A stretch of 32,996 nucleotides of DNA, taken from the IMG/VR virus record IMGVR_UViG_3300021963_000411, positions 1 through 32,996 of that record, one strand, 5' to 3'. Each line of letters begins with the position of its first letter. Position 1 is the stretch's first letter. Positions 23,848 through 29,971 of this stretch are shown in pieces. The stretch is from a virus. The translations under genes were made by a program, and so were the position numbers. The notes under the pieces are model-generated. The model worked only from the letters and a program-made list of their open reading frames with translations. It was not told the origin of the DNA and searched no databases.

Positions 23848-24320
23848 TGCCTAAAAAACTAAATATTATTGGTAAGAAGTTTAATAGACTTACCATTGTT
23901 TCTAGAGCCGCTAATGAAGATACTAGAGCAGCATGGAATTGTATATGTGACTGTGGTAATACCATAACTCTTAATGGAAAACAAATAAGAAGTGGTCATA
24001 CCAAGTCTTGTGGATGTATTAGAAAAGAAACTTCTGCATTACAAGGCAAAGCTAATACTAAACATGGTTTATCAAGAACAAAAGGATATGCAAGATTTCA
24101 TAGTCGTTTAAGGGAAATTGCAGAAATTAGACAAAGACCTAAATGGGCTAATTTAAAAAAAATTATGGAAATATATGTGAATAGACCTGAAGGTTATCAT
24201 GTAGACCATATCATACCTCTACGAGGAAAAACAGTATCAGGACTCCATGTTGAAAGTAATTTACAATACTTGCCAGCATTAGAGAATATGAAGAAACACA
24301 ACACTTTTAAAGGACTATAA
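23847..24320 (+). CDS. HNH endonuclease (homing-type)
   Basis: A 157-residue protein. The N-terminal 60 residues form a Cys-rich AP2/NUMOD-like DNA-binding module (GKKFNRLTIVSRA, then WNCICDCGNTI-LNGKQIRSGHTKSCGC). The C-terminal HNH has VDHIIPLRGK (Asp120, His121), Asn138 in VESNLQYLP, and a terminal ENMKKHN. This is the build of free-standing phage homing endonucleases. It is wedged between the large tail protein and a fibre-assembly-like gene with one-base overlap upstream and a 1-nt gap downstream, a typical mobile-gene site. It would cut a DNA target in related phages and spread its own gene. Confidence 0.8.
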   Translation: MPKKLNIIGKKFNRLTIVSRAANEDTRAAWNCICDCGNTITLNGKQIRSGHTKSCGCIRKETSALQGKANTKHGLSRTKGYARFHSRLREIAEIRQRPKWANLKKIMEIYVNRPEGYHVDHIIPLRGKTVSGLHVESNLQYLPALENMKKHNTFKGL

Positions 24321-24321
24321 T

Positions 24322-24828
24322 ATGTTTTACAGCACCGCAGACGGACAATATATACAAGAAGGACAAGCCTTTACTATAAATGATGTGCAGTATCCATCAA
24401 ATTGGCTTAACCTTTCAACACCAGAAGAAAAGTCAGAAATTGGTTTAGAGGAAGTAATTGCTACTAACTCACCAGCTAATGACCAATATTACTGGGTATC
24501 ATCAACATTAGACAAAGCTACATTAACTTATGTAAATACACCTAAAGATTTAACATCTGTGAAATCTGGTGCATTATCACAAATCAACAACACAGCTTAC
24601 ACAATCCTACAACCTAGTGACTGGATGGTAGTAAAAGCTACAGAAACATCAACACCAATCAACCCAGACTGGAATACTTACAGAGCTAGTGTAAGATCAA
24701 CTGCTGACCAAACTAGAACAGCAATTACAGCAGCACAAGACGTAGATGCAGTAGCAACTATTATGGGTTCTATCGCATGGCCTAAATCACCTAGCCAAGT
24801 AGCTGCTGAAGCTCCTGTGAGTGAATAA
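24322..24828 (+). CDS. Tail fibre assembly-like protein
   Basis: A 168-residue protein. The N-terminus (MFYSTADGQYIQEGQAFTIN, then YPSNWLNLSTPEEKSEIGLE) describes a short beta-domain. The C-terminal half has NNTAYTILQPSDWMVVKATE followed by a helix with YRASVRSTADQTRTAI. The wording 'YTLLQPTDWMVI---E----I---W--YR--IR' is typical of small proteins after tail fibre genes in aquatic phages and resembles DUF4376/tail fibre assembly proteins. It likely helps fold or attach the neighbouring fibres. Confidence 0.6.
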   Translation: MFYSTADGQYIQEGQAFTINDVQYPSNWLNLSTPEEKSEIGLEEVIATNSPANDQYYWVSSTLDKATLTYVNTPKDLTSVKSGALSQINNTAYTILQPSDWMVVKATETSTPINPDWNTYRASVRSTADQTRTAITAAQDVDAVATIMGSIAWPKSPSQVAAEAPVSE

Positions 24829-25034
24829 TGAACGACATTAATCCTGTATCTTATGGTAAGCTCATAGGCAAAGTAGAATCTTTAGAGGGTAAAGTAGAAA
24901 GCCTTGAAAAAGATATTAAAGAACTATTAGAGCTTGCCAACAAATCTAAAGGCGGTTTGTGGACTGGCATGATGATCGCATCATCTGTCGGTGGTTTTAT
25001 AGGTTACTTCATGCATTTATTCTCTGGAAAATAA
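24828..25034 (+). CDS. XhlA-like small membrane protein (holin-associated)
   Basis: A 68-residue protein with a heptad coiled coil (KLIGKVESLEGKVESLEKDI, then KELLELANK) and one C-terminal membrane segment (GMMIASSVGGFIGYFMHLF). This order is that of XhlA-type proteins, which associate with holins. It opens the lysis cluster: SprT-like, a 52-residue protein, a GTA-type holin and a peptidase-like lysis protein follow. It starts at an ATG overlapping the previous TAA. Confidence 0.65.
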   Translation: MNDINPVSYGKLIGKVESLEGKVESLEKDIKELLELANKSKGGLWTGMMIASSVGGFIGYFMHLFSGK

Positions 25035-25378
25035 TGTGGATTACCGAAGATACGTTGGCAGCTTTGTACACCGCATTTACACAAATAGAGCCATTCGCAT
25101 CTATGCAATTTCCACCTGCCAAGCGTGTAGAATTTGTGGTTTGCAATAACCCTGATCTATACGGAGAATACTCACCAGAACCGCACACTATAACAATATC
25201 TACAGGCAAATGTAGCCATTTAGATACTGTTATAAAAACCCTACTTCACGAGATGATACACCAAGTCATATACATAAAGTATCCAAATTCCGAAAAATAC
25301 CTATCCCACAAAGGTGAATTTAAACAAATGCAAAAGAAAGTAGCCAAGCAATTTGGCTTTGATCCATTGGAGCTATAA
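25034..25378 (+). CDS. SprT-like zinc metalloprotease
   Basis: A 114-residue SprT-like protein. It carries HEMIHQ (HExxH, His72, Glu73, His76) and a third likely zinc ligand His92 in LSHKGEFKQM, the spacing of the SprT/zincin family. Preceding strands include RVEFVVCNNP and HTITISTG. The ATG at 25034 shares one base with the preceding TAA; the frame runs further upstream but that would overlap the previous gene heavily. Phage SprT-like genes are common between tail and lysis genes. Their substrate is unknown, with possible roles in processing virion or host protein-DNA complexes. Confidence 0.75.
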   Translation: MWITEDTLAALYTAFTQIEPFASMQFPPAKRVEFVVCNNPDLYGEYSPEPHTITISTGKCSHLDTVIKTLLHEMIHQVIYIKYPNSEKYLSHKGEFKQMQKKVAKQFGFDPLEL

Positions 25379-25536
25379 TGAAAATATTAGAAACATTACA
25401 AAAGGTTTTTGCTAAAGGCCCTAAAGAATTAAAAGAAGATCCTATTAAAAAAGATTTTCCATATAATATTTTAAGACAAAAAAAGCAAGATCAACCTGAA
25501 ATTCATCATCATAATCATGGAAGTTCAACAACATAA
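25378..25536 (+). CDS. Small His-tailed hypothetical protein, 52 aa
   Basis: A 52-residue protein between the SprT-like and holin genes, with one-base overlaps on both sides (TAATG type). It has a short amphipathic start (MKILETLQKVFAKGP), a Lys-rich middle, and a C-terminus with EIHHHNHGSSTT, a histidine cluster that could bind metal ions. The overlap pattern makes a real gene very likely. Function unknown; the context suggests lysis or late virion function. Confidence 0.6.
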   Translation: MKILETLQKVFAKGPKELKEDPIKKDFPYNILRQKKQDQPEIHHHNHGSSTT

Positions 25537-25928
25537 TGGCACTCATTGATACCATATTTGGCACTATTAGTTCTGTTTTAGATAAAGTCATTCCAGATGC
25601 TAATGCTAGAGCAAAAGCTAAAGAAGAATTACAAAGGAGTTTAAATGACCAAGACTTTCAAATTGCACTTGAACAAATTAAAGTTAATCTTGCAGAAGCT
25701 CAATCAGAAAGTTTTTTTAAGTCAGGTTGGAGGCCTAGCGTTGGCTGGATATGTTCCATTGCCTTTGGACTCCACTTCGTTATTCTCCCCTTATTCAACT
25801 ACTTTATCATGCTCTGGGGACAACAGCCTATTCTTGTGCCTTTTCAAATGGACACTCTTTTAACAGTTTTACTAGGTCTTTTAGGTATGGGTACTTTAAG
25901 GACTGTGGAGAAAATGAAACTTAAATGA
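25536..25928 (+). CDS. Holin, GTA-type three-transmembrane family
   Basis: A 130-residue protein matching the 3TM holin family of gene transfer agents and phages. It has a soluble N-terminal helical region (VIPDANARAKAKEELQRSLN), the conserved SGWRPSVGWICSIAFGLHFV first membrane stretch, a second segment (ILPLFNYFIMLWG), and a third with LLTVLLGLLGMGTLRTVEKM. The phrase W-RP--GW and GMG--R--EK are hallmarks. It would form the inner-membrane hole for lysis. It overlaps the next gene by ATGA. Confidence 0.82.
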   Translation: MALIDTIFGTISSVLDKVIPDANARAKAKEELQRSLNDQDFQIALEQIKVNLAEAQSESFFKSGWRPSVGWICSIAFGLHFVILPLFNYFIMLWGQQPILVPFQMDTLLTVLLGLLGMGTLRTVEKMKLK

Positions 25929-26314
25929 AATTAAGACTTGAACGATTTGAATATGGTACTACATATACTATCGGTAAGTTTTATATAGATGGTGTATTTC
26001 ATAGTTTTTCTTTAGAAGATGTAGTTCGTAAAGGAGAAAAGGTAGATGGAAAAACAGCTATTCCTACTGGCACTTACTCTGTCATTATTGATGTTTCTAC
26101 TCGTTTTGGTAAGCAACTTCCCCATATATTAGATGTACCTAATTTTACAGGTATTCGTATTCATCCTGGCAATACATCTAAAGACACAGATGGATGTATC
26201 TTATTAGGATACACATGGACAGGTGGAGATTTCATAGGTAAATCTAAAGACGCATTTAATGACTTCTTTGCAAAACTACAAGAAGCTAAAACAGCGACTA
26301 TTGTAGTATGTTAG
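25925..26314 (+). CDS. DUF5675 family protein, probable lysis enzyme
   Basis: A 129-residue protein with the DUF5675 layout. It starts with RLERFEYGTTYTIGKFYIDG and SFSLEDVVRKG, then PTGTYSVIIDVSTRFG, and the core with GIRIHPGNTSKDTDGCILLG. The order HPGN-x-DT-GC is typical; His and Cys in it resemble the L,D-transpeptidase-type active site, suggesting peptidoglycan peptide cleavage. It follows the holin gene directly (ATGA), which supports a lysis role. The enzymatic activity of the family is not well established, so endolysin is inference. Confidence 0.72.
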   Translation: MKLRLERFEYGTTYTIGKFYIDGVFHSFSLEDVVRKGEKVDGKTAIPTGTYSVIIDVSTRFGKQLPHILDVPNFTGIRIHPGNTSKDTDGCILLGYTWTGGDFIGKSKDAFNDFFAKLQEAKTATIVVC

Positions 26315-26415
26315 ATTACGCAATTTGCTACACGCTTTGTGCTATAGAAGATATTAAGTATATTCTTGCAATTATATTATTACTTATAGTGTATAATGAG
26401 GCAACACAACACTAG
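26308..26415 (+). CDS. Very small membrane protein, 35 aa
   Basis: An ATG at 26308 overlapping the previous stop opens a 35-codon frame ending TAG 26413-26415. The peptide has a short polar start with two Cys and then one hydrophobic segment DIKYILAIILLLIVY followed by NEATQH. It is a single-pass membrane peptide right after holin and lysis enzyme genes, a place where spanin-like genes occur, though it lacks a long periplasmic helix or a lipobox. No ribosome binding site is obvious; translation would depend on coupling. Confidence 0.45.
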   Translation: MLDYAICYTLCAIEDIKYILAIILLLIVYNEATQH

Positions 26416-26424
26416 GAGAGTTAC

Positions 26425-27159
26425 TTGAAGATACTACTTTTAGATATAGAAACAAGTCCTAATACAGCGTATGTTTGGGGATTATGGAACGAAAATATAC
26501 CATTAGCAAGATTAATAGATTCATCTCAAGTTTTATGTTGGGCTGCAAAATGGCATGGTGAATCTAAAATTATGTTTGATTCAATTCATAAATCTAAACA
26601 TAAAAATATGATTAAAGGTATTCATTCCCTTATGGATGAAGCCGATGCAATCGTACATTATAATGGCTCAAGATTTGATATTCCAACTATTAATAAAGAA
26701 TTTTTATTGCATAAATTTTCTCCTCCAGCACCATATAAACAAATTGATTTATTACAAGTAGCTAGAAAACAATTTAGATTTACTTCTAATAAATTAGATT
26801 ATGTAGCTCAAAAATTAGGTTTTGGAAATAAAAATGAAACTAATTTTCAGCTATGGGTTGATTGTATGAATAAAAATTCAGCAGCATGGAAAATAATGGA
26901 AGCATATAACAAACAAGATGTATTATTGTTAGAAAAAGTATATGACCATTTAAAAGGATGGATTAAATCACATCCTAATCATAATGTATATTCTGCAAAT
27001 ATTTGTTGTCCAAATTGCGGATCACGCAAATTAAACAAACGTGGTACAGTAAGATCAAGAGTATCAGTATTCCAACGCTATCAATGTCAATCTTGCGGTG
27101 CGTGGGCAAGATCAGCTACTAAAGAAAAAATTAGCACAGAATCACTTATTAATATTTAA
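26425..27159 (+). CDS. RNase H-like 3'-5' exonuclease (YprB-like) with zinc ribbon
   Basis: A 244-residue nuclease of the DnaQ/RNase H-like superfamily. The first motif LLDIETS (Asp7, Glu9) is at the very N-terminus; ADAIVHYNGSRFDIPTINKE gives the second acidic position, and AYNKQDVLLLEKVYDHL the last Asp. The C-terminus has a zinc ribbon with CPNC (195-198) and CQSC (221-224). This resembles YprB-type predicted exonucleases in phages. Start is TTG 26425, with AGGAGAG at 26414-26420 close upstream. Likely DNA repair or degradation; it sits at the end of the late operon. Confidence 0.75.
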   Translation: MKILLLDIETSPNTAYVWGLWNENIPLARLIDSSQVLCWAAKWHGESKIMFDSIHKSKHKNMIKGIHSLMDEADAIVHYNGSRFDIPTINKEFLLHKFSPPAPYKQIDLLQVARKQFRFTSNKLDYVAQKLGFGNKNETNFQLWVDCMNKNSAAWKIMEAYNKQDVLLLEKVYDHLKGWIKSHPNHNVYSANICCPNCGSRKLNKRGTVRSRVSVFQRYQCQSCGAWARSATKEKISTESLINI

Positions 27160-27167
27160 GGATAAAT

Positions 27168-27350
27168 ATGTCTGCTACAGCACAACAAATTTGCGATCAT
27201 CTTGTAGGTAAAACTGTTGTGTCTGCCGAATTAGATTATGCTGAAAGCACAATCATCCTAGAAATATCTGACGGAAGTTATATAGAAATATCAGGCGAGG
27301 AACTATCTATTTATGCTGAATTACAGCATGATGATGACATTATTCACTAA
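27168..27350 (+). CDS. Small acidic hypothetical protein, 60 aa
   Basis: A 60-residue acidic alpha/beta protein. A helix (AQQICDHLVGKTVV) is followed by strands SAELDYAESTIILEIS and GSYIEISGEELSIYAEL and a terminal DDD. The pattern of a short strand pair ending in 'I-ISGEELSIY' is familiar from aquatic phage genes of unknown function. AAGG at 27159-27162 serves as ribosome binding site. Last gene of the rightward late operon, followed by a bidirectional terminator. Confidence 0.6.
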   Translation: MSATAQQICDHLVGKTVVSAELDYAESTIILEISDGSYIEISGEELSIYAELQHDDDIIH

Positions 27351-27358
27351 ATAAAAGA

Positions 27359-27379
27359 AAAGGGCTAAAACAGCCCTTT
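27359..27379. terminator. Bidirectional intrinsic terminator between convergent operons
   Basis: AAAGGGCT (27359-27366) and AGCCCTTT (27372-27379) form a perfect 8-bp stem with loop AAAAC. Read leftward, the stem is followed by a T-rich run (CTTTTCTTTTATTTAG on the minus strand), making a good terminator for the early operon that ends at 27483. Read rightward it is followed by only TTTCT, a weaker signal for the late operon. I see nothing else convincing in the rest of the 27351-27482 gap. Confidence 0.78.
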
Positions 27380-27482
27380 CTGTGCGAAACAAAGGTATTG
27401 TTAAGCCAACATCAGAGGATGTAGTAAGTTTAGTATTTTTTGGCTTTCTGCTAAACGTGTAATAACTACCAAATTTGGATAC

Positions 27483-28322
27483 CTAATCTCCACAAAAGCA
27501 AGGGATCGCTTCTTCAGTTTTATCAAACATATCAGATTGATTTAAAGCGTAGTCATACATTTGCTGGTAGCTTGGGCGATCTTTTCTAAACCTTCCACCG
27601 TCACCAAAAGTTTTGTTAGAAGTCTGGACAGACTTCTCAGCATTTATCCACCATATAGCCCTAGATGGTTTTTCTTGTATTAAGCTCATAATTTGATGTG
27701 CTGGTTTTAAAAAGCATAAATCACAATTACCATGCATAGTTACACCATTATTATTTGGTAATTTAAGGTCAAAAGATTGTTCTTGCCAAAATTTACCTAC
27801 ATCTTGTTTTGTTACTCCTGCTGTAACTAATGGAGTTCTTTCACGATCTATTTTAGCAGCTCTACGCATTTCATCTGCTCTAATTCCTACCCAATCCATA
27901 TTTTCATTATGTTTCCATCCTAAAGACTTTAAATACTTATCAATAGTGCGAATCTTTAATGTTACGGTGCATATTCTAGCTACTGGATTAGGTAAATAAC
28001 CTGTGGATTCATGAATCATAGCCATAAAAGGCTCACCATTACGACTTGCAGTATTAAAATCTACTTTTTTAAATCTTAATTTTGAATCTTCATTCCATTG
28101 ATATTCAAGCCAATGAATAGGGACATTCCAATTTACTTCACAATCTCTTACAAATTCAAGCGTTTCTTCTTCTTCTTTGCCTGTATTGGCAAAACATACA
28201 ATAGCGTCATTAGGAAGTTTACCATTATTAGATTGCAATATACGCCAAAGCATATATGCAGAAGTACGACCACCGCTAAAACTAATAACGGTGGGTTCTA
28301 TAATCTTAAATGGATCAGTCAT
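27483..28322 (-). CDS. PP-loop / PAPS-reductase-like protein
   Basis: A 279-residue protein with a PP-loop VISFSGGRTSAYM (SGGRTS, residues 16-21) followed by DAIVCFANTGKEEEETLEFV, as in PAPS reductase/ATP-pyrophosphatase proteins. A Cys in ARICTVTLKIRTIDKYL lies where these families have a CxxxLK motif. Further cysteines occur in GNCDLCFLKP and PCFCGD, possible iron-sulphur or zinc ligands. The classical CysH ending with ECG-H is absent, so true sulphate assimilation is not assured. Phage members are often annotated PAPS reductase and may act in DNA or RNA modification. It is the last gene of the early leftward operon and overlaps DUF3310 by 8 nt. Confidence 0.75.
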   Translation of the reverse strand: MTDPFKIIEPTVISFSGGRTSAYMLWRILQSNNGKLPNDAIVCFANTGKEEEETLEFVRDCEVNWNVPIHWLEYQWNEDSKLRFKKVDFNTASRNGEPFMAMIHESTGYLPNPVARICTVTLKIRTIDKYLKSLGWKHNENMDWVGIRADEMRRAAKIDRERTPLVTAGVTKQDVGKFWQEQSFDLKLPNNNGVTMHGNCDLCFLKPAHQIMSLIQEKPSRAIWWINAEKSVQTSNKTFGDGGRFRKDRPSYQQMYDYALNQSDMFDKTEEAIPCFCGD

Positions 28323-28590
28323 CTACCATTTCAAGACGTTGTAATTGAGCAGCAATCTCTGGTGGATTTACAGCATCAGCTTTAGATTCTCGTAATTGTT
28401 TTTTCTTTTCTTGTAGCCAAAAAATACATTTATCAATATCTAATTCTTCATCACCTTTTCTACCAGCTCTTAAACAATACTGAGCAGCAGTAAACATTAT
28501 TGGATCATTTGGAAAATAAGCCAATAAAATATCTTTTGTTTCATACCCATTCACCAAATAATGTGGCGGTTTATTTACCATATCTACCAT
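28315..28590 (-). CDS. DUF3310 family protein
   Basis: A 91-residue protein matching DUF3310, a short phage family. It has NKPPHYLVNGYETKDILLAY near the start (family pattern N-P-HY---G-E--D), then FTAAQYCLRAGRKGDEELDI and a final helix KCIFWLQEKKKQLRES. DUF3310 proteins are 'nucleotide kinase'-labelled in some annotations, but their function is unproven. Two start codons lie 6 nt apart; the minus-strand AAGGGG touches the first ATG (28596) and is 6 nt from the second (28590), so I take the second. Confidence 0.78.
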   Translation of the reverse strand: MVDMVNKPPHYLVNGYETKDILLAYFPNDPIMFTAAQYCLRAGRKGDEELDIDKCIFWLQEKKKQLRESKADAVNPPEIAAQLQRLEMVDD

Positions 28591-28709
28591 ATACATCCCC
28601 TTATAAAAAACATATCAATTAAACGAAAAATACCCATTGCCAACCCAAAAATACTAAATCCAATTAATAAATAAATACACCATTCAACTGCTTTTTCTAG
28701 CATATCCAT
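28584..28709 (-). CDS. Very small membrane protein, 41 aa
   Basis: On the minus strand, a GGAG lies about 5 nt upstream of an ATG at 28709 and opens 41 codons ending at TAG 28586-28584. The peptide starts MDMLEKAVEWCIYLLIGFSI and continues hydrophobic (FGLAMGIFRLIDMFFI), so it is a single or hairpin membrane segment. It overlaps the end of the preceding gene (26 nt) and the start of DUF3310 (7 nt), filling what would otherwise be an empty gap in the operon. Function unknown. Confidence 0.6.
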   Translation of the reverse strand: MDMLEKAVEWCIYLLIGFSIFGLAMGIFRLIDMFFIRGCIW

Positions 28710-28899
28710 TGCGTTCTCCAAAAGGCGTAGGTAATGGCAATTTAATTTGCCCTGTTCTATATAAATAATCTAATCTATATCGTGTTACGCCACAATCTTG
28801 AATGATAGATTTTAAATTAGAATTAGGATGAGATCTTATATATTCTCTTACTTTTAGAGCTTGTTGTTCTTCCCTAGCTATTGAATAATTGGTTCTCAT
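28684..28899 (-). CDS. Small helix-turn-helix-like protein, 71 aa
   Basis: A 71-residue basic protein with an HTH-like central part: ALKVREYIRSHPNSNLKSII, QDCGVTRYRLDYLYRTGQIK. The first helix with 'EYIRSHP' and the later 'GVTRYRLDYL' are like a small winged helix or MarR-like recognition element. The C-terminus is Pro/Gly/Arg-rich. It starts at an ATG overlapping the previous gene's stop by one base. A regulator of host or phage transcription is plausible but not proven. Confidence 0.55.
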   Translation of the reverse strand: MRTNYSIAREEQQALKVREYIRSHPNSNLKSIIQDCGVTRYRLDYLYRTGQIKLPLPTPFGERNGYARKSS

Positions 28900-29132
28900 T
28901 ATAATCCATTATTAGCTTCAGTTAATCTTTTACTATCGTATTTAGATAAACCTTTATATTCTTCTACAGGTTCACCTGCAAATAAAGGTGTTATTTTAAT
29001 GTGATGTGTTGTATTTTTAAGGTCGTTAAGATATGACAATTGATTAGGATGAAATGACCATAAGTAAGACTTTTTAAGATCACCTGACTTAACGTCATAT
29101 TCTTCATATAAATAAGCTAGTGGAGTTTTCAT
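28899..29132 (-). CDS. Hypothetical protein, 77 aa
   Basis: A 77-residue soluble protein starting MKTPLAYLYEEYDVKSGDLK, with strands (KKSYLWSFHPNQLSYLN, HHIKITPLFAGEPV) and a charged end. The opening P-AYLYE-YDVKSG and later ITPLFAG are a pattern I associate with small phage early proteins of unknown function. One-base overlaps with both neighbours mark it as a real gene of the leftward operon. Confidence 0.55.
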   Translation of the reverse strand: MKTPLAYLYEEYDVKSGDLKKSYLWSFHPNQLSYLNDLKNTTHHIKITPLFAGEPVEEYKGLSKYDSKRLTEANNGL

Positions 29133-29509
29133 TAGTAAAATATCATCCTTCCAATTTTTGCTTTACGCTTTTGACCAAACCAGTAATTTTTTGTTTGCAT
29201 AGAATCATCATGGAAAAACAACGCATCTGCAACTGGGTTAGCATATTTATGAAATACAATTGTGTCAAGAACCAATAGCTTGGTTTCCAAGTAGGTTTTC
29301 TCATCAACTTTTTCATGTGTGTCATCCCATACTCCGACAAACTGATTATCAGCATAAACAACAGAGCATACGCTAGAACCCCAACGCCCAGTATTAAGCC
29401 GATTACGAATAACATTGATGATGGCGATTCGTTCATATTTATTTGATCCTTCGTGATAAGCTGCGGTAGCATAACATACTACATCCATTTCTAAAGATTG
29501 TATATCCAT
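29132..29509 (-). CDS. SleB/CwlJ-type cell wall hydrolase
   Basis: A 125-residue protein matching the Hydrolase_2 (SleB/CwlJ) domain. The early AAYHEGSNKYERIAIINVIR gives the catalytic-type Glu in a short helix and NVIRNRL motif. CSVVYADNQFVGVWDD is the SVV----QF----D element; PVADALFFHDDSM and WFGQKRKAKIGRMIFY close the fold. The family hydrolyses peptidoglycan glycan strands. It has no signal peptide. It lies in the early operon, away from the lysis genes, so it could act in entry or modify the wall later, or depend on the holin. ATG 29509 has a minus-strand AGGGG 12 nt upstream, a rather long spacing. Confidence 0.75.
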   Translation of the reverse strand: MDIQSLEMDVVCYATAAYHEGSNKYERIAIINVIRNRLNTGRWGSSVCSVVYADNQFVGVWDDTHEKVDEKTYLETKLLVLDTIVFHKYANPVADALFFHDDSMQTKNYWFGQKRKAKIGRMIFY

Positions 29510-29540
29510 ATATTACATACCCCTAGTTAATGATTTTACT

Positions 29541-29570
29541 GTTACGCCAAAATCTGTAGAAGCGTATAAT
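29541..29570 (+). promoter_or_regulatory. Putative promoter of the pqqA gene
   Basis: A perfect TATAAT at 29565-29570 lies on the plus strand 34 nt before the pqqA start. An 18-bp spacer upstream is GTTACG (29541-29546), which matches three of six -35 positions, so the -35 is weak. Transcription would start near 29577 and give a leader of about 27 nt. The surrounding genes are on the other strand, so a dedicated promoter is needed for pqqA to be expressed at all. Confidence 0.4.
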
Positions 29571-29603
29571 TCACATATAAATCTAAAAGAAAGGAGATCT
29601 GCT

Positions 29604-29675
29604 ATGTGGACTAAACCTACTGCTACAGAAATGCGTTTTGGCTTTGAAGTAACCATGTATATAATGAATAAATAG
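29604..29675 (+). CDS. pqqA: PqqA, precursor peptide of pyrroloquinoline quinone
   Basis: A 23-codon gene. The peptide starts MWTKPTATEMRFGFEVTMY and ends with IMNK. PqqA peptides are 22-24 residues with the form MW-KP----R-G-EVT-Y; Glu15 and Tyr19, the two residues joined to make PQQ, are in the exact positions. PqqE and PqqD act on this peptide before PqqB, PqqC and proteases finish the cofactor, used by periplasmic methanol, glucose and other dehydrogenases. AAGGAGA (29591-29597), 6 nt before ATG, is an excellent ribosome binding site. It is the only plus-strand gene within the leftward operon, and no other pqq gene is present, so it would feed the host's own PQQ enzymes. Identity is by strong pattern match; benefit to the phage is inference. 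Confidence 0.88.
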   Translation: MWTKPTATEMRFGFEVTMYIMNK

Positions 29676-29688
29676 TTATAAAGTGTTT

Positions 29689-29722
29689 GGGGATGATCCT
29701 AGAAAGGAACAGAATCATCCTC
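29689..29722. other. Inverted repeat after pqqA
   Basis: GGGGATGAT (29689-29697) pairs with ATCATCCTC (29714-29722), 9 bp with one G-T wobble and a 16-nt loop that itself holds CCT-AGAA-AGG. It covers the stop codon and last codons of the SSB-like gene on the minus strand. It has no T-run on either strand. It may protect the 3' end of the pqqA transcript or be incidental to the SSB-like acidic tip. Confidence 0.35.
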
Positions 29723-29971
29723 AACCACAACATCTGCACCCTTAGCAGATTCTTGATCTCTTGGCACAAACTGATTACCAAAAGCTACTTTTACATAATT
29801 CTTACCTTGTGCATTTACTTTATTAGTTACATAAAACCAATAATTAGTATTTGGCTGTAAATCTTCAGGTGTGATAATTGTACCTTTAAAGTCAGCTTGC
29901 CAATCTTCAACTTTTTTAGGGTTAGGAAATAGATAAGCAGTTCCTGGTTTTGGGATAAATGGTTCAACCAT
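29699..29971 (-). CDS. SSB-like protein with acidic C-terminal tip
   Basis: A 90-residue protein with strands that fit a compact OB-fold (AYLFPNPKKVEDWQADFKGT, TNYWFYVTNKVNAQGKNYVK) and a disordered acidic end finishing in EDDSVPF. The ending Asp-Asp-x-x-Pro-Phe is the signature of bacterial single-stranded DNA-binding proteins, used to recruit repair and replication partners. It is far shorter than cellular SSB. It follows YqaJ exonuclease and annealing protein genes, making a recombination set. Ribosome binding site AAAGGAG on the minus strand lies 6 nt upstream of ATG. Confidence 0.65.
   Translation of the reverse strand: MVEPFIPKPGTAYLFPNPKKVEDWQADFKGTIITPEDLQPNTNYWFYVTNKVNAQGKNYVKVAFGNQFVPRDQESAKGADVVVEDDSVPF

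Noticed and set aside
26308-26415. The 35-residue peptide as an i-spanin
   Set aside because: It has one membrane segment but no periplasmic coiled coil, and no o-spanin lipobox was found within or beside it, so only a membrane peptide is called.
29513-29656. Minus-strand 47-codon frame antisense to pqqA, ending FGVTVKSLTRGM just before the SleB-like gene
   Set aside because: It lies in the operon's direction and its last codons contain the AGGGG upstream of the next gene, so it is not impossible. However, its ATG has no ribosome binding site and the overlapping plus-strand pqqA has clear homology and an excellent site. Kept as an alternative only.
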